Positions 23,113 through 31,699 of a stretch of 42,697 nucleotides of DNA are shown piece by piece. Origin of the DNA: a virus; IMG/VR virus record IMGVR_UViG_3300036820_000034, positions 1 to 42,697 of that record; one strand, given 5' to 3'. Positions within the stretch are counted from its first letter, which is position 1; every line of letters starts with the position of its first letter. A model generated the notes under the pieces. The model did no database searches, was not told where the DNA came from, and saw nothing but the letters and a program-made list of their open reading frames with translations. Made by a program: the position numbers and the translations under genes.

Positions 23113-24832
23113 CTCGTGTCGGCTTTTGCCCTCGGGAGCGCTTCGATTGAATCTGTGCAATTTTCACTTGCAGAGCTTCCTGATGCGCTTGGGCCTCGGC
23201 CGGCTCGATCTTCTCTTTCAGGGTCTTAATTAACTGCTTTTTACGCGGGATGTCAAGCAGCTCCAGCGCGTCTTCCTTGTCGATACACTTCAGTTGGAGC
23301 AGCTTGAAAATCTTCGCCTCGAAGGCATTCAGGAATAGCGGCGAGCTGGAGTGCCCGTCCACCTTCGCGACGAAATCCCCGGGGAACTCATGCGCGAAAA
23401 ATTCCTCCGCATCCTGGTCGCGATCGGCGCGCAGCGGTCGTTTGTCGTAGACCTGGATCACCCGCACCACGGTCGTCGCGAGCGCGTTCAGCGGCTTCTC
23501 GATTTCGAGCGCCTTCGCCTTCGGGCGAGCCGCACCGAGTTCCGCGAGTTCCGCCGCCTGTTTTTCCGAGCGCACGCCCTTGGGGTTCTTGCCCTCGGCA
23601 ATCTGCGGGATACCCGAGACCTCATTGAACATCGAGTCGATTTCGGCGACGTCGTTCCAGAGATCCCCGGGGATCTGTGGCTGCTCTGATTTTATCGTCG
23701 CGCCCTGATCGCCGATGGCGAGAATACCGGAGGGTGTATCAAGGGCGAGCCGCATCTCATCCGGAATACCGCTCACGCCCGTCATCGCGGTGGGGGCATG
23801 CGCCTGTTTCTTCAGCAGATGCCGGATGTCCTGGATGCGCTCGGTGCGCATGTCCTGGATGGGCATCAGCGGCTCACAAGTTGAATACCCGTAGAAGTAA
23901 TCGTATGCCGGGCGCGGGATCACCGGGATGTAGGGAATCGTCTTCGGCACGAACACCTTCCCAATGGGCTGATCCCAAATCGGGATATCAACATCAGCAA
24001 GCGTGACCACGCGCCAGTCGCCGAGATCATCATCGAACACGTACAACTCAGTCATCCTGACGAGGTTCTCAGTCACGGTCGGCCGGTAGACGGTCGAAAG
24101 CGGCGTGGCGAGCATGTTGGCGACGCCTGATACTGAGCCACCCTGGATGGAGGTCACGATGAGGTTGTCGATAGCAGCTCCCGCACCGATGGAATCCGAC
24201 CCGATGGCGCCGGCCTGAAGGAGCGTCTGGATTTCCTTGATGCCGGGATGCGCTGCGGCTTTCAAATCACCGAGCAGTTGCGATTCGGTGATGACGTAGC
24301 TCTCGCAGAACGCCTCCTGGCGGTAGATTCCCGGCCGATCCTCGCGTAATACTCCGAAATTGCCCGGCTCGACGAGATAATGGCGCAATTCAAATGTCGA
24401 TTCTCCGTCCATGGTTTTGTGGACCTTCGGACAGAGCTTTATGAACATCGCGCCGTAGACGTTGCCCCAATCAACTGCAAGTTTGAACGTGTCATCGAGC
24501 CCGATGTTGACGCCACCCTCCCAGACTTGTTTCAGTGAGTCCACCATCGGGTTGATCCAAGCGTCAAATGGCTCATCCGGGACCGAGGGTCCCAATTCAA
24601 TGTTAAATCGAGTCGTATCCGGGGCAAACATGAAACTCGAAAGCTGGTCAATGTGCGGTCCGGTCTTGTTGTAGCGGGTCGCATCGGTCGCGCCATACTC
24701 GCTCATGCCAAAGAGGTAATACGAGCGCGCCATCATGTAGAACGCACGTCGCGACTGTTGGCTCGCGGTGCATTTGCGGATGAGGTCTGTATAGAACTCC
24801 AGCCGCGCAAACTTATCAGTTGGAACTTTCAC
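23102..24832 (-). CDS. Portal protein
   Basis: A 576-aa portal protein of the podoviral type that forms the dodecameric DNA entry ring. Features: an N-terminal FYTDLIRKCTASQQSRRAFYMMARSYYLFG helix region, then ATRYNKTGPHIDQLSSFMFAPD, KLAVDWGNVYGAMFIKLC, the PIPVIPRPAYDYFYGYS-like clip region, MPIQDMRTERIQDIRHLLKKQAHAP, EVSGIPQIAEGKNPKGVRSEKQAAELAELG, and a basic C-terminus. The GTG at 24832 overlaps the upstream gene by 17 bases; a frame extending to 24910 would overlap it much further and is rejected. It sits two genes downstream of the terminase. Confidence 0.85.
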   Translation of the reverse strand: MKVPTDKFARLEFYTDLIRKCTASQQSRRAFYMMARSYYLFGMSEYGATDATRYNKTGPHIDQLSSFMFAPDTTRFNIELGPSVPDEPFDAWINPMVDSLKQVWEGGVNIGLDDTFKLAVDWGNVYGAMFIKLCPKVHKTMDGESTFELRHYLVEPGNFGVLREDRPGIYRQEAFCESYVITESQLLGDLKAAAHPGIKEIQTLLQAGAIGSDSIGAGAAIDNLIVTSIQGGSVSGVANMLATPLSTVYRPTVTENLVRMTELYVFDDDLGDWRVVTLADVDIPIWDQPIGKVFVPKTIPYIPVIPRPAYDYFYGYSTCEPLMPIQDMRTERIQDIRHLLKKQAHAPTAMTGVSGIPDEMRLALDTPSGILAIGDQGATIKSEQPQIPGDLWNDVAEIDSMFNEVSGIPQIAEGKNPKGVRSEKQAAELAELGAARPKAKALEIEKPLNALATTVVRVIQVYDKRPLRADRDQDAEEFFAHEFPGDFVAKVDGHSSSPLFLNAFEAKIFKLLQLKCIDKEDALELLDIPRKKQLIKTLKEKIEPAEAQAHQEALQVKIAQIQSKRSRGQKPTRAAG

Positions 24833-25319
24833 GCTTGGGCTTGTGCAAGATGGTGTTATGACGGAGGAAATTCTTGCCTTCAGGCGCCTCCAGCACGGGT
24901 CGCAGGGCACTGGAGGTCATCCGTAAGTCAGGCATTGAAGGCTTTTGTGGGTTAAACACAGGAGGCGCCTCACCACGCCGGGCCCATCCCTCCTGGAATT
25001 GGAACGGTTTACCAGTCCAGCGGGCCAATTGCTGGGGCGCCCAGGACCGTCGGGCGCCAGCCGGGCCGTAAATCCCCCGCGAAGGATCAGGACCGCGACC
25101 ACCGTCGTTCGACATATTGCTCAGGCTGTAATCGGAAGCTATATGGTCCGTGAATCGATCGATTGTCGTCGTACCACCGGAACGGATTGAAGGTGCCGTA
25201 CGGAATTCGCGGGTGATGACGGACCCAGTGCAGCCGAATGGGCATGCGGGTACCTCATTGGAGTAGCTCTCAAACTCTTTGTTGTGAGCTACGCATCGCC
25301 ATTCGTATATCGCCGCCAT
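24816..25319 (-). CDS. FmdB-like zinc-ribbon protein between terminase and portal
   Basis: A 167-aa protein whose N-terminus, IYEWRCVAHNKEFESYSNEV, followed by PACPFGCTG, resembles the FmdB-type putative regulatory zinc ribbon (usually M-P-I-Y-E-Y-x-C-x-x-C...C-x-x-C). Here one cysteine of the first pair seems to be replaced by His. The rest is Pro/Gly-rich and probably extended. The ATG at 25319 overlaps the terminase stop as TGATG. Its role is unknown. Confidence 0.65.
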   Translation of the reverse strand: MAAIYEWRCVAHNKEFESYSNEVPACPFGCTGSVITREFRTAPSIRSGGTTTIDRFTDHIASDYSLSNMSNDGGRGPDPSRGIYGPAGARRSWAPQQLARWTGKPFQFQEGWARRGEAPPVFNPQKPSMPDLRMTSSALRPVLEAPEGKNFLRHNTILHKPKRESSN

Positions 25320-27160
25320 CAGAGAGTTCTCCCGATCCCAGGACCGGGCAAGTTATACGCCTTCACGCCAGGAGCTTCCACCTTGGGCCGATTCTTGATT
25401 CCGATCTGCTCCAGATATCGTGACACATGGCGCTCGATGATGGTAGGCGCCCGATCCGGAGCGCTCACCTCATCCGGCGGCTTCCAGATGACGTTCTGCA
25501 TGATGAGCCGGGAGATCATCTGGTCGTAGTACGCCTTGTGAGCGAGCGCGGCGGCGATCACCCGGTCATCCTTGGCATTGCCTTCACCCCGGATCTCAGA
25601 GCCTTCCCGGGTCGTGGTCGTCATTTCATCGATCAGCTCTCGGGAATGCGGCACGAAAAGCCCGCGCTCGAAGACGTCCCGATAGGCGGACATGTACGAG
25701 TCCTTGATACGGGACGTGGTGATCGTATGCATCGAGCGGGAGCGCTGGGACACGGCATCCTCGCGCACGTAGTAGTACGCCTGGATGTTGCGCATGATGT
25801 CGAGCATGGTCTTGGCCTGCCCGGGTATCCAGCTCTTGGCGCAGCGCTTTTTCAGCTTGTCCAGCTCCATGAGGACGGCGCCACCTGGACCATTGAACTC
25901 GACGTTCAAAACGCAAGGCTGGTAGCAGCCGGCGAGGTAGGCGATCACCCAGGCGAATTGATCGGTGCGCAGCTCCGTGACGCAGAACTCCGCAACCTGC
26001 TCCTCGCGGTTCGCCCAGCAGCGATGTACCTGTAGGACATATCGATCGGCATTCACGCTGGAACCGTACGCTGGATCGGCGCCCACGGTGTAGAAGCCGC
26101 CCTTGACCGGTTCCTCCCAGACTTTGAGGTGGGCACCCTTCTCGCGGCATTCCTCGGCGAGTGTGTCAGTAAACTCAGCGCCAAAGTATATGTGATAGCA
26201 CTTCGGCTTGGGCTCCTTCAAACACCGGTTGTATGCCTTGGTGAGATCGGCACCTCGAAAGAATTTGCTCGCGCTGGACTGAAACGCCTCCTCTGGTGTA
26301 GTCGGGAACTCCTGCATCATCATCTCGTCAGATGTTGCCACTTCAGCCCGATAGCAGCGATACCATGCCAGATGTTCTGGAGTTAGTTCAAAGTCGAAAT
26401 CTTGCTGCAACCTGGCATGCCAGTCCCGCTCATCCTTCGTCATGCGTCCCTTGGCGCCCCAGAAGACTTGGAATGCCTTGGTATCCCGTTCGGCTCGATA
26501 TAGGTCATTTGCCCACCAGCCGATGAAGATCGGCCACATCCCGACACTGTCCTGCGCGGTGAGCCACATGTCCTGGAAGAAGTTGTGCCCGTTCGCGGTC
26601 GATTCCCAGTGATAGAAACGGTTGGGATTGCGCTTTGCCATGGTGGCCCGAAGCGAATCGATCTGCTGCGGATCACCCCAAAATGCCACCTCCGTCATGT
26701 GACCCATGGTGATGGCGGACGAGCGGCCGAGGTTCGCCGAGCGCATAGTCTCGCCCGCGACGAGGTACTGTATGATCGAGCGATTCGCCAGCACCCACTG
26801 ATTGCGGTTGTGCTGAATCTCCTCAATTTTCCAATCATCTGGGAGACCAGAGTAGTAGGTCGCCAAGGTAGACCGAAAGAGGTCGAGCGCTCTATCCGTA
26901 TGTAGCACGATCGCCCCGCGCGTCCCGGGGAATCGGAAGCCGTAGTACATGTCGATAGCGAGCGTTTCGGTCGAGATTCCGATCTGGCGGCACTTCAAGG
27001 TGATGAAGTCGTGGTAGCCCTCACTCATCCCCCGCCGGATCTCGTTGTTTAAACGAGTCTGCGTTGAGAGCCGATGCGCGCCCAACTTGACCGAGCCGAA
27101 TTCCTTCGTATCGATCCAGAGCTGGCTCGTGAAGTTTTGGTAGTCTTGCCAGTCGATCAC
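25319..27160 (-). CDS. terL: Terminase large subunit
   Basis: A packaging motor of about 613 aa. The ATPase domain has a Walker A-like LKCRQIGISTE near residues 55-65, the deviant form common in phage terminases. A following QYLVAGETMRSANLGRSS...HMTEVAFWGDPQQIDSL carries the Walker B region (EVAFW) and coupling motif. The RNase H-like nuclease domain shows VGADPAYGSS, VEFNGPGGAVLMELD and KDDRVIAAALAHKAY with the metal-binding Asp residues. I chose GTG 27160, which overlaps the lectin stop as GTGA; TTG 27175 is an alternative. No small terminase was recognised. A TGTTTAAACG site is at 27046-27055. Confidence 0.9.
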   Translation of the reverse strand: MIDWQDYQNFTSQLWIDTKEFGSVKLGAHRLSTQTRLNNEIRRGMSEGYHDFITLKCRQIGISTETLAIDMYYGFRFPGTRGAIVLHTDRALDLFRSTLATYYSGLPDDWKIEEIQHNRNQWVLANRSIIQYLVAGETMRSANLGRSSAITMGHMTEVAFWGDPQQIDSLRATMAKRNPNRFYHWESTANGHNFFQDMWLTAQDSVGMWPIFIGWWANDLYRAERDTKAFQVFWGAKGRMTKDERDWHARLQQDFDFELTPEHLAWYRCYRAEVATSDEMMMQEFPTTPEEAFQSSASKFFRGADLTKAYNRCLKEPKPKCYHIYFGAEFTDTLAEECREKGAHLKVWEEPVKGGFYTVGADPAYGSSVNADRYVLQVHRCWANREEQVAEFCVTELRTDQFAWVIAYLAGCYQPCVLNVEFNGPGGAVLMELDKLKKRCAKSWIPGQAKTMLDIMRNIQAYYYVREDAVSQRSRSMHTITTSRIKDSYMSAYRDVFERGLFVPHSRELIDEMTTTTREGSEIRGEGNAKDDRVIAAALAHKAYYDQMISRLIMQNVIWKPPDEVSAPDRAPTIIERHVSRYLEQIGIKNRPKVEAPGVKAYNLPGPGIGRTL

Positions 27161-28932
27161 GGATTGTAGGTCCAATTGGTGACGGTTTGCTTAAACGGCG
27201 TGCTGTAGACTGAAGCGCTGAATCCCACATACGCCGTACTCGCGCCGACTGCAGAAGGGATGTTCACCGTCCAGGTTCCATTGAAGATCGTCGTGGTCGT
27301 CATATCCTCTACCGAATATGTGAGCACTGTCCCATTGTAGCTGTAGGTGAATTTTATCACGTGCCCGCTATCAAGCGTGATGCCGGTGGGCGTCGTACCA
27401 GTCCCATTCGGCATTGTGCCGTTGGTGACCTCAGTCAACTTGTTATTCCAGCCGTCGAAGACCATGGCCGCGCTTTCTTGAATGCCGGCATAGCCAGCAC
27501 CGATGTCGCTCGCCCCGTAAACCGGGAAACCGAGCGCGTTCGGACCGCCGCTGATTGAGGGAATCGAGGCAAGCTGGCCAGTCGTCGTCGAGCTGACCGA
27601 AGATGGAATGACGTTTTGGAAGATGAAGGCGAGTCCGTTCTGGTCACTCGACCCAGTAAACTGGAACTCAAACACCCCGGAGAATACCGCGATGCTCACA
27701 GGCGCGTTATAAAAAGCCGAGCCTACTTCAGCTCCGTCTACAGTCGCGCTGTCGGTGAGCTGGAGGGCGCCGCTCGCAAGCGTCGTCATGCCGTTGAGAG
27801 ATATCCGGCCATCAGCGGTAAAGCCGCTCGGGTAATTGATCTGCGGCAGGCCGCTCGCCTGGATCTGATAATCCCCCACCGTCGGGAAGCTGTCGGACCA
27901 GTTTGACTCCACCGCGACCGCTTGCAGGATCGCGCTTGAGCTGATCGACACCGCCCCGGTGTACAAGGTTGATGCTGGCGTCGGCGGTTGGCCGTTGACC
28001 GTGTAATAAATCGAGGCCCCGGCAGGGCCTGAGATTCCCACTGATTGCGTGCTCGTGTACTGCCCTGGCGTCACGCTGAAGGTAGGAGATGCCAAGCGCT
28101 CGTTGTACCCACTCCACCAGGTCCAGGAGTTCAAGGTCTGTGGCGTAGCGGGGGAATTTTCGCCTGCCCCCGCGCCGAAGCCGATGTAGGCGGTGTCACC
28201 CCCAACGATCGTCGGGATATCGACCGGCCATTGCTCGTAAGCAATCGCACCGGTAGTGGTGTCAGTAAGCAGCAGTGAAAGAATCGTTCCGTCATAAACG
28301 ATGAAGGCATTGTAGAGATGTCCCGACCACAGATTGATCCCCTGGGGAATCAGGTCCTGAGTGGGCGAAAGTCCATTGTCGAGATAAGGACCGCCATTCA
28401 GATACATCCCAGTCGCGCTGGGATCAGTCCCGAACCACCCGCTACCAGTCCCGTTATTCGGAGTCGAATTAAACGCGATGGTGACCGCGGGCTGAGTCGC
28501 AGTACCGAGTGGATTGCTGGGCGGGGCGTACTGTCCGAAGCCCAAGCCATTGGAATCACCCTGCGCGCCTGTACCGGTGACATCATTCTGGATACTGAAC
28601 GAAACGCCGTAGCCAATGAGTTGCGGAGATCCGGTCCCCGGCCCGACTGAGAAGTTAAACGAGGTCGCGAAGGATTGGATATTCTGCTTTGTAGTGCGCC
28701 AGACCTGGCCTGCATCGTGAACAGTGTTCCCACAAATCTGCATGATGCCGCCGGTTGTGTTCTCCCACGAACCGGTAAGGCCACTAGTTGAAGTGAAGTT
28801 GGGATAGGTGAAAACCTGTGTCGCGCCACCGCCGCCAGAAGCCACAGCGCCCCCCCGCGCGAGCTTCGCCTGCGCAAGCGGCGCACAGAACAGCAGGGCT
28901 GCTAGCGCGACGAATTGTCGCCGTAGGATCAC
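27157..28932 (-). CDS. Secreted twin L-type lectin-like protein
   Basis: A 591-aa protein with a Sec signal peptide (MILRRQFVALAALLFCAPLA, cleavage after AQA). Residues about 40-275 resemble a legume/L-type lectin fold (SFATSFNFSVGPG; GYGVSFSIQND; PAVTIAFNSTPNN). A short Ig-like module like the CHB_HEX_C domain follows (FSVTPGQYTSTQSVGISG; IYYTVNGQPPTPASTLYTG). A second lectin-like domain covers about 365-591 (AFYNAPVSIAVFSGVFEFQF; NGLAFIFQN; AAMVFDGWNNKL). It probably binds glycans outside the cytoplasm or on the virion. It overlaps both terL and the upstream gene. Mature start KLARGGAVA matches that of the gene at 29651. Confidence 0.7.
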   Translation of the reverse strand: MILRRQFVALAALLFCAPLAQAKLARGGAVASGGGGATQVFTYPNFTSTSGLTGSWENTTGGIMQICGNTVHDAGQVWRTTKQNIQSFATSFNFSVGPGTGSPQLIGYGVSFSIQNDVTGTGAQGDSNGLGFGQYAPPSNPLGTATQPAVTIAFNSTPNNGTGSGWFGTDPSATGMYLNGGPYLDNGLSPTQDLIPQGINLWSGHLYNAFIVYDGTILSLLLTDTTTGAIAYEQWPVDIPTIVGGDTAYIGFGAGAGENSPATPQTLNSWTWWSGYNERLASPTFSVTPGQYTSTQSVGISGPAGASIYYTVNGQPPTPASTLYTGAVSISSSAILQAVAVESNWSDSFPTVGDYQIQASGLPQINYPSGFTADGRISLNGMTTLASGALQLTDSATVDGAEVGSAFYNAPVSIAVFSGVFEFQFTGSSDQNGLAFIFQNVIPSSVSSTTTGQLASIPSISGGPNALGFPVYGASDIGAGYAGIQESAAMVFDGWNNKLTEVTNGTMPNGTGTTPTGITLDSGHVIKFTYSYNGTVLTYSVEDMTTTTIFNGTWTVNIPSAVGASTAYVGFSASVYSTPFKQTVTNWTYNP

Positions 28933-29654
28933 TGAATCACCACCGGCTTGCCATTTGACATGAGCACGTGCCCGTTGGAGATGACGAAGGCCGGCTTTGC
29001 CGAACCGCCCACTTCATAAGCCGCGAGCATGGAAACCCACGCCTCAGTGGGAGAAATCGTCACTCCCGAACTGATAGACGTCGGGCCGGTCGTTTGCACG
29101 AGGTAGGCATCGGCCATCGAGGGGCCGCCAACCGATTGTCTATCCTGGGTAAAGGAGTTCGTCCAGGCGCTGAACGTTACAGCTCCAGAACCGGTCTTGA
29201 TTAATGTGAGGAAGAACTCGTTGTTGCTCGCTGGAGATAGGCTGTTGGTCACAGGTGACACACTGCTGCCGCTATTCTCCGCTACGGCTTGGTCCAGAAT
29301 CACCCCTGGAGTCACTTCCAAAACAACGACGTAAATCTCGGTAAAGCCGCTGTAGGGGATGGAGAACGTCTGAGCCGAGGCGATGGAACTCGCCACTCGG
29401 ATATATTCAAAATGCGCCGTCGTGACATCCTGAATGGCCGTGCTCAATGAATTAGTCGGCGTCCCAAAGGTGCCCGTTCCGCTCGCCATCACGCCGACGA
29501 GGACGCTATCACCGGCAGTGTTTGGAGTGAACGTAACCGAAGCGGGGCTAGCGGTATATCCTTGTATGGTGGTGCTTTTAACAAATGCAGGGATTGCCTG
29601 CGCAACACCGGAGGCCGCCAAGAAGACCAAAAATAAGGATTTGAGAAATTTCAT
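28929..29654 (-). CDS. Secreted beta-rich protein
   Basis: A 241-aa protein with a signal peptide, MKFLKSLFLVFLAASGVAQA, cleavage before IPAF. The mature part alternates Ser/Thr/Val strands (TASPASVTFTPNTAGDSVLV; EIYVVVLEVTPGVILDQA; NEFFLTLIKTGSGAVTFSAW), suggesting a jelly-roll or Ig-like fold. It ends with a short turn-rich strand pair (KPAFVISNGHVLMSNGKPVV). ATGA overlaps on both sides place it in one operon with the lectin. No enzyme motif is seen. Confidence 0.65.
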   Translation of the reverse strand: MKFLKSLFLVFLAASGVAQAIPAFVKSTTIQGYTASPASVTFTPNTAGDSVLVGVMASGTGTFGTPTNSLSTAIQDVTTAHFEYIRVASSIASAQTFSIPYSGFTEIYVVVLEVTPGVILDQAVAENSGSSVSPVTNSLSPASNNEFFLTLIKTGSGAVTFSAWTNSFTQDRQSVGGPSMADAYLVQTTGPTSISSGVTISPTEAWVSMLAAYEVGGSAKPAFVISNGHVLMSNGKPVVIQ

Positions 29655-31699
29655 TGGAGTTGATATCCACGCTCACCGATGAGAGATGAATAGCCGGAAT
29701 AAGTCGAATTGAGTTGCCCTATTGCTGCGCAACCGGTGGTAACGGAAAGACATACGATGCTGCTCGCACCTGAGCTATCCACGACATTGTTGGCATCAGT
29801 AATTACCGCTCCAGTCGGCGGTGGAGCTGTTGCATTGGTCGTCGCAAAGATGTTGGAGAGATACGTAAAGGGCGCCGCTGTTACAATCGCTGTGCTGGTG
29901 GATGGCGGAGCTGCGGTAGTACCTGCTGCCCCTGTATCCGTCCAGGTGAGCACGTTGCCGAGTGAATATTGAGTCCAGCAGCCCGCACCGCCGCCGCACG
30001 ACGTCAGTTCACGGTAGCCGTTGTAGCCCGTAGCGCCGGGTTCGGCGAGGTACGACACTACTGCAGCGGTATCGCTGCCAGGCAGCGTATAAGCATTCTG
30101 ATTACTGCTGCCAGCCGCCGGACCGTGCGCGCCCGAGGCGCTCCCGTAGCTTCCGATGGTGCAGCCGGACTCGCCTGTGTTCCCAAGAGAGGTCACGCAC
30201 CACGTATATTCATCGCCGGCAGTTAATGTGCCTCCTGTCGTGCCGACAACATTGACGTAGCCAGGGCCTCCAGGTCCTTCTAGATTATAAGCTGTCTGGG
30301 AATTCACGAGACCTGGGTTGGCCCCAGAAAGTATCGTGTTTCGGAAGACGGCGAGCCCTTGCCAGGTAAAGTGATCGCTGCCGCCTACCTGTATTTCACC
30401 CAGCCCCACTGCGAGGTTGTAATCTACCTGATTGCTGCCATTTCCTGCAGACTGCGACCCAAAGCCGCCCAACCCTTGAGTGACAGTTGAATTGATGTAA
30501 TTCTCGCGAAGCTCGCTATCGACTTCATCGATCTTGAAGTAGAAAGCGGATTCCAGGTTTACACCGGGGCTGTTTTCCGAATCGCGCTGAATCAAGGCAT
30601 ATTGGAAGGCGTAGAGATCGATGAATCCGATGTTGTTTACGCCAGCTCCGGTCTCCCGGCCGGACTCTACGGAATCGGTGATAAAAAGATACTGTCGGAG
30701 TGTCTGCTGACCGCTGGTGACGAACACCGACATGTTGCCGGCGCCGCCAGTTCCGTATCCCGTATTTGTCCAGTAAGTCTGATCGAACGTCAGCCTAGAC
30801 GAAGTTCCTAGGAGGACGTATTGGTCAACTGCAGCGGTGTTGTAGCCATTGACCGTCGTATTTTCCATATACCAGTCAGGGGCATGACCGCCAAGCTGAA
30901 TAAAATGCGGCAGAGTCGATACATCCCCGGCGGTTCCATCCAGCGTGACGGTCTGTCCCGGAATCCCTATGATCGCATCGGGCTTGCGAGTGCTATAGGG
31001 CTCGAAACCGTTTACGCCAGTGTCGGTGTCGGTGTAGACGGGAAGATTGGTCGCGCCGGTGTAGGACCCTCCGAACACATAGCAAACGGCACCTGGAAAG
31101 CTCGTCGCAGCGAAGGTTGAGCCGAATGCGGTGGTGAAGCTGCAAGGAATGCTATATGTGCACGTCGAGCCGCTACCGGTCGTAGAGACGAATACGAAGT
31201 GCGTCGTCGTGTCATCGGTCGCGAGCGCCCATGACATATCGATCGTGTTGTGCTGCTGGTCGGTGACCGCAACTTCAACCTCTCCGCTCCAACTGCTTGA
31301 GATATTTCCTTGCGGATGCCAGAGCACGCGGCAATAGGCGGGATTCTGGAATGTCGTGTAGATCGACTGCTCGACCACCATTCCTGGTGGGCCTAAGACG
31401 AGCGTGCAGATGTAAGGATAGGCCCCAAACTCAACACCGATTGCAAGATCATAGGGGATGTCGTTGGTTCCATTCCAGAACGCCCAGTGCTCCCGAGCGG
31501 TGGAGCTAGTAACTCCATCCGCGAGCGGGAATATCGGGACCATGCTCGAAGAGATCGGCGAGACGATCCAATGCCCGGCGGGAAAGAATCCCGTGGGCGC
31601 AATCGCACCGCCACGCGCAAGCTTCGCGTGGCCTATCCCAGGACAGAGGAGCGCTGCCGAAGCGACCAGCGCAATGAGGAAGCGAGCGAAACGACTCAT
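29651..31699 (-). CDS. Secreted right-handed beta-helix-like protein
   Basis: A 682-aa protein with a signal peptide, RFARFLIALVASAALLCPGI, cleavage after GHA. The middle third has the stacked Asn/Ser-rich strands of a parallel beta-helix (WYMENTTVNGYNTAAVDQYV; SRLTFDQTYWTNTGYG; SELRENYINSTVTQGLGGFG; FRNTILSG), as in pectate lyases and tailspikes. Later segments contain fibre-like TGGTLTAGDEYTWCVTS. It could be a tailspike-like depolymerase or binding protein, but the signal peptide is unusual for a virion tailspike. The mature N-terminus KLARGGAIA matches the lectin. Confidence 0.65.
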   Translation of the reverse strand: MSRFARFLIALVASAALLCPGIGHAKLARGGAIAPTGFFPAGHWIVSPISSSMVPIFPLADGVTSSTAREHWAFWNGTNDIPYDLAIGVEFGAYPYICTLVLGPPGMVVEQSIYTTFQNPAYCRVLWHPQGNISSSWSGEVEVAVTDQQHNTIDMSWALATDDTTTHFVFVSTTGSGSTCTYSIPCSFTTAFGSTFAATSFPGAVCYVFGGSYTGATNLPVYTDTDTGVNGFEPYSTRKPDAIIGIPGQTVTLDGTAGDVSTLPHFIQLGGHAPDWYMENTTVNGYNTAAVDQYVLLGTSSRLTFDQTYWTNTGYGTGGAGNMSVFVTSGQQTLRQYLFITDSVESGRETGAGVNNIGFIDLYAFQYALIQRDSENSPGVNLESAFYFKIDEVDSELRENYINSTVTQGLGGFGSQSAGNGSNQVDYNLAVGLGEIQVGGSDHFTWQGLAVFRNTILSGANPGLVNSQTAYNLEGPGGPGYVNVVGTTGGTLTAGDEYTWCVTSLGNTGESGCTIGSYGSASGAHGPAAGSSNQNAYTLPGSDTAAVVSYLAEPGATGYNGYRELTSCGGGAGCWTQYSLGNVLTWTDTGAAGTTAAPPSTSTAIVTAAPFTYLSNIFATTNATAPPPTGAVITDANNVVDSSGASSIVCLSVTTGCAAIGQLNSTYSGYSSLIGERGYQLQ

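Noticed and set aside
21969-23150. 393-codon plus-strand frame opposite the scaffold and portal-adjacent genes
   Set aside because: It crosses four minus-strand genes and a noncoding gap, is rich in Arg and Ser, and lacks any recognisable domain.
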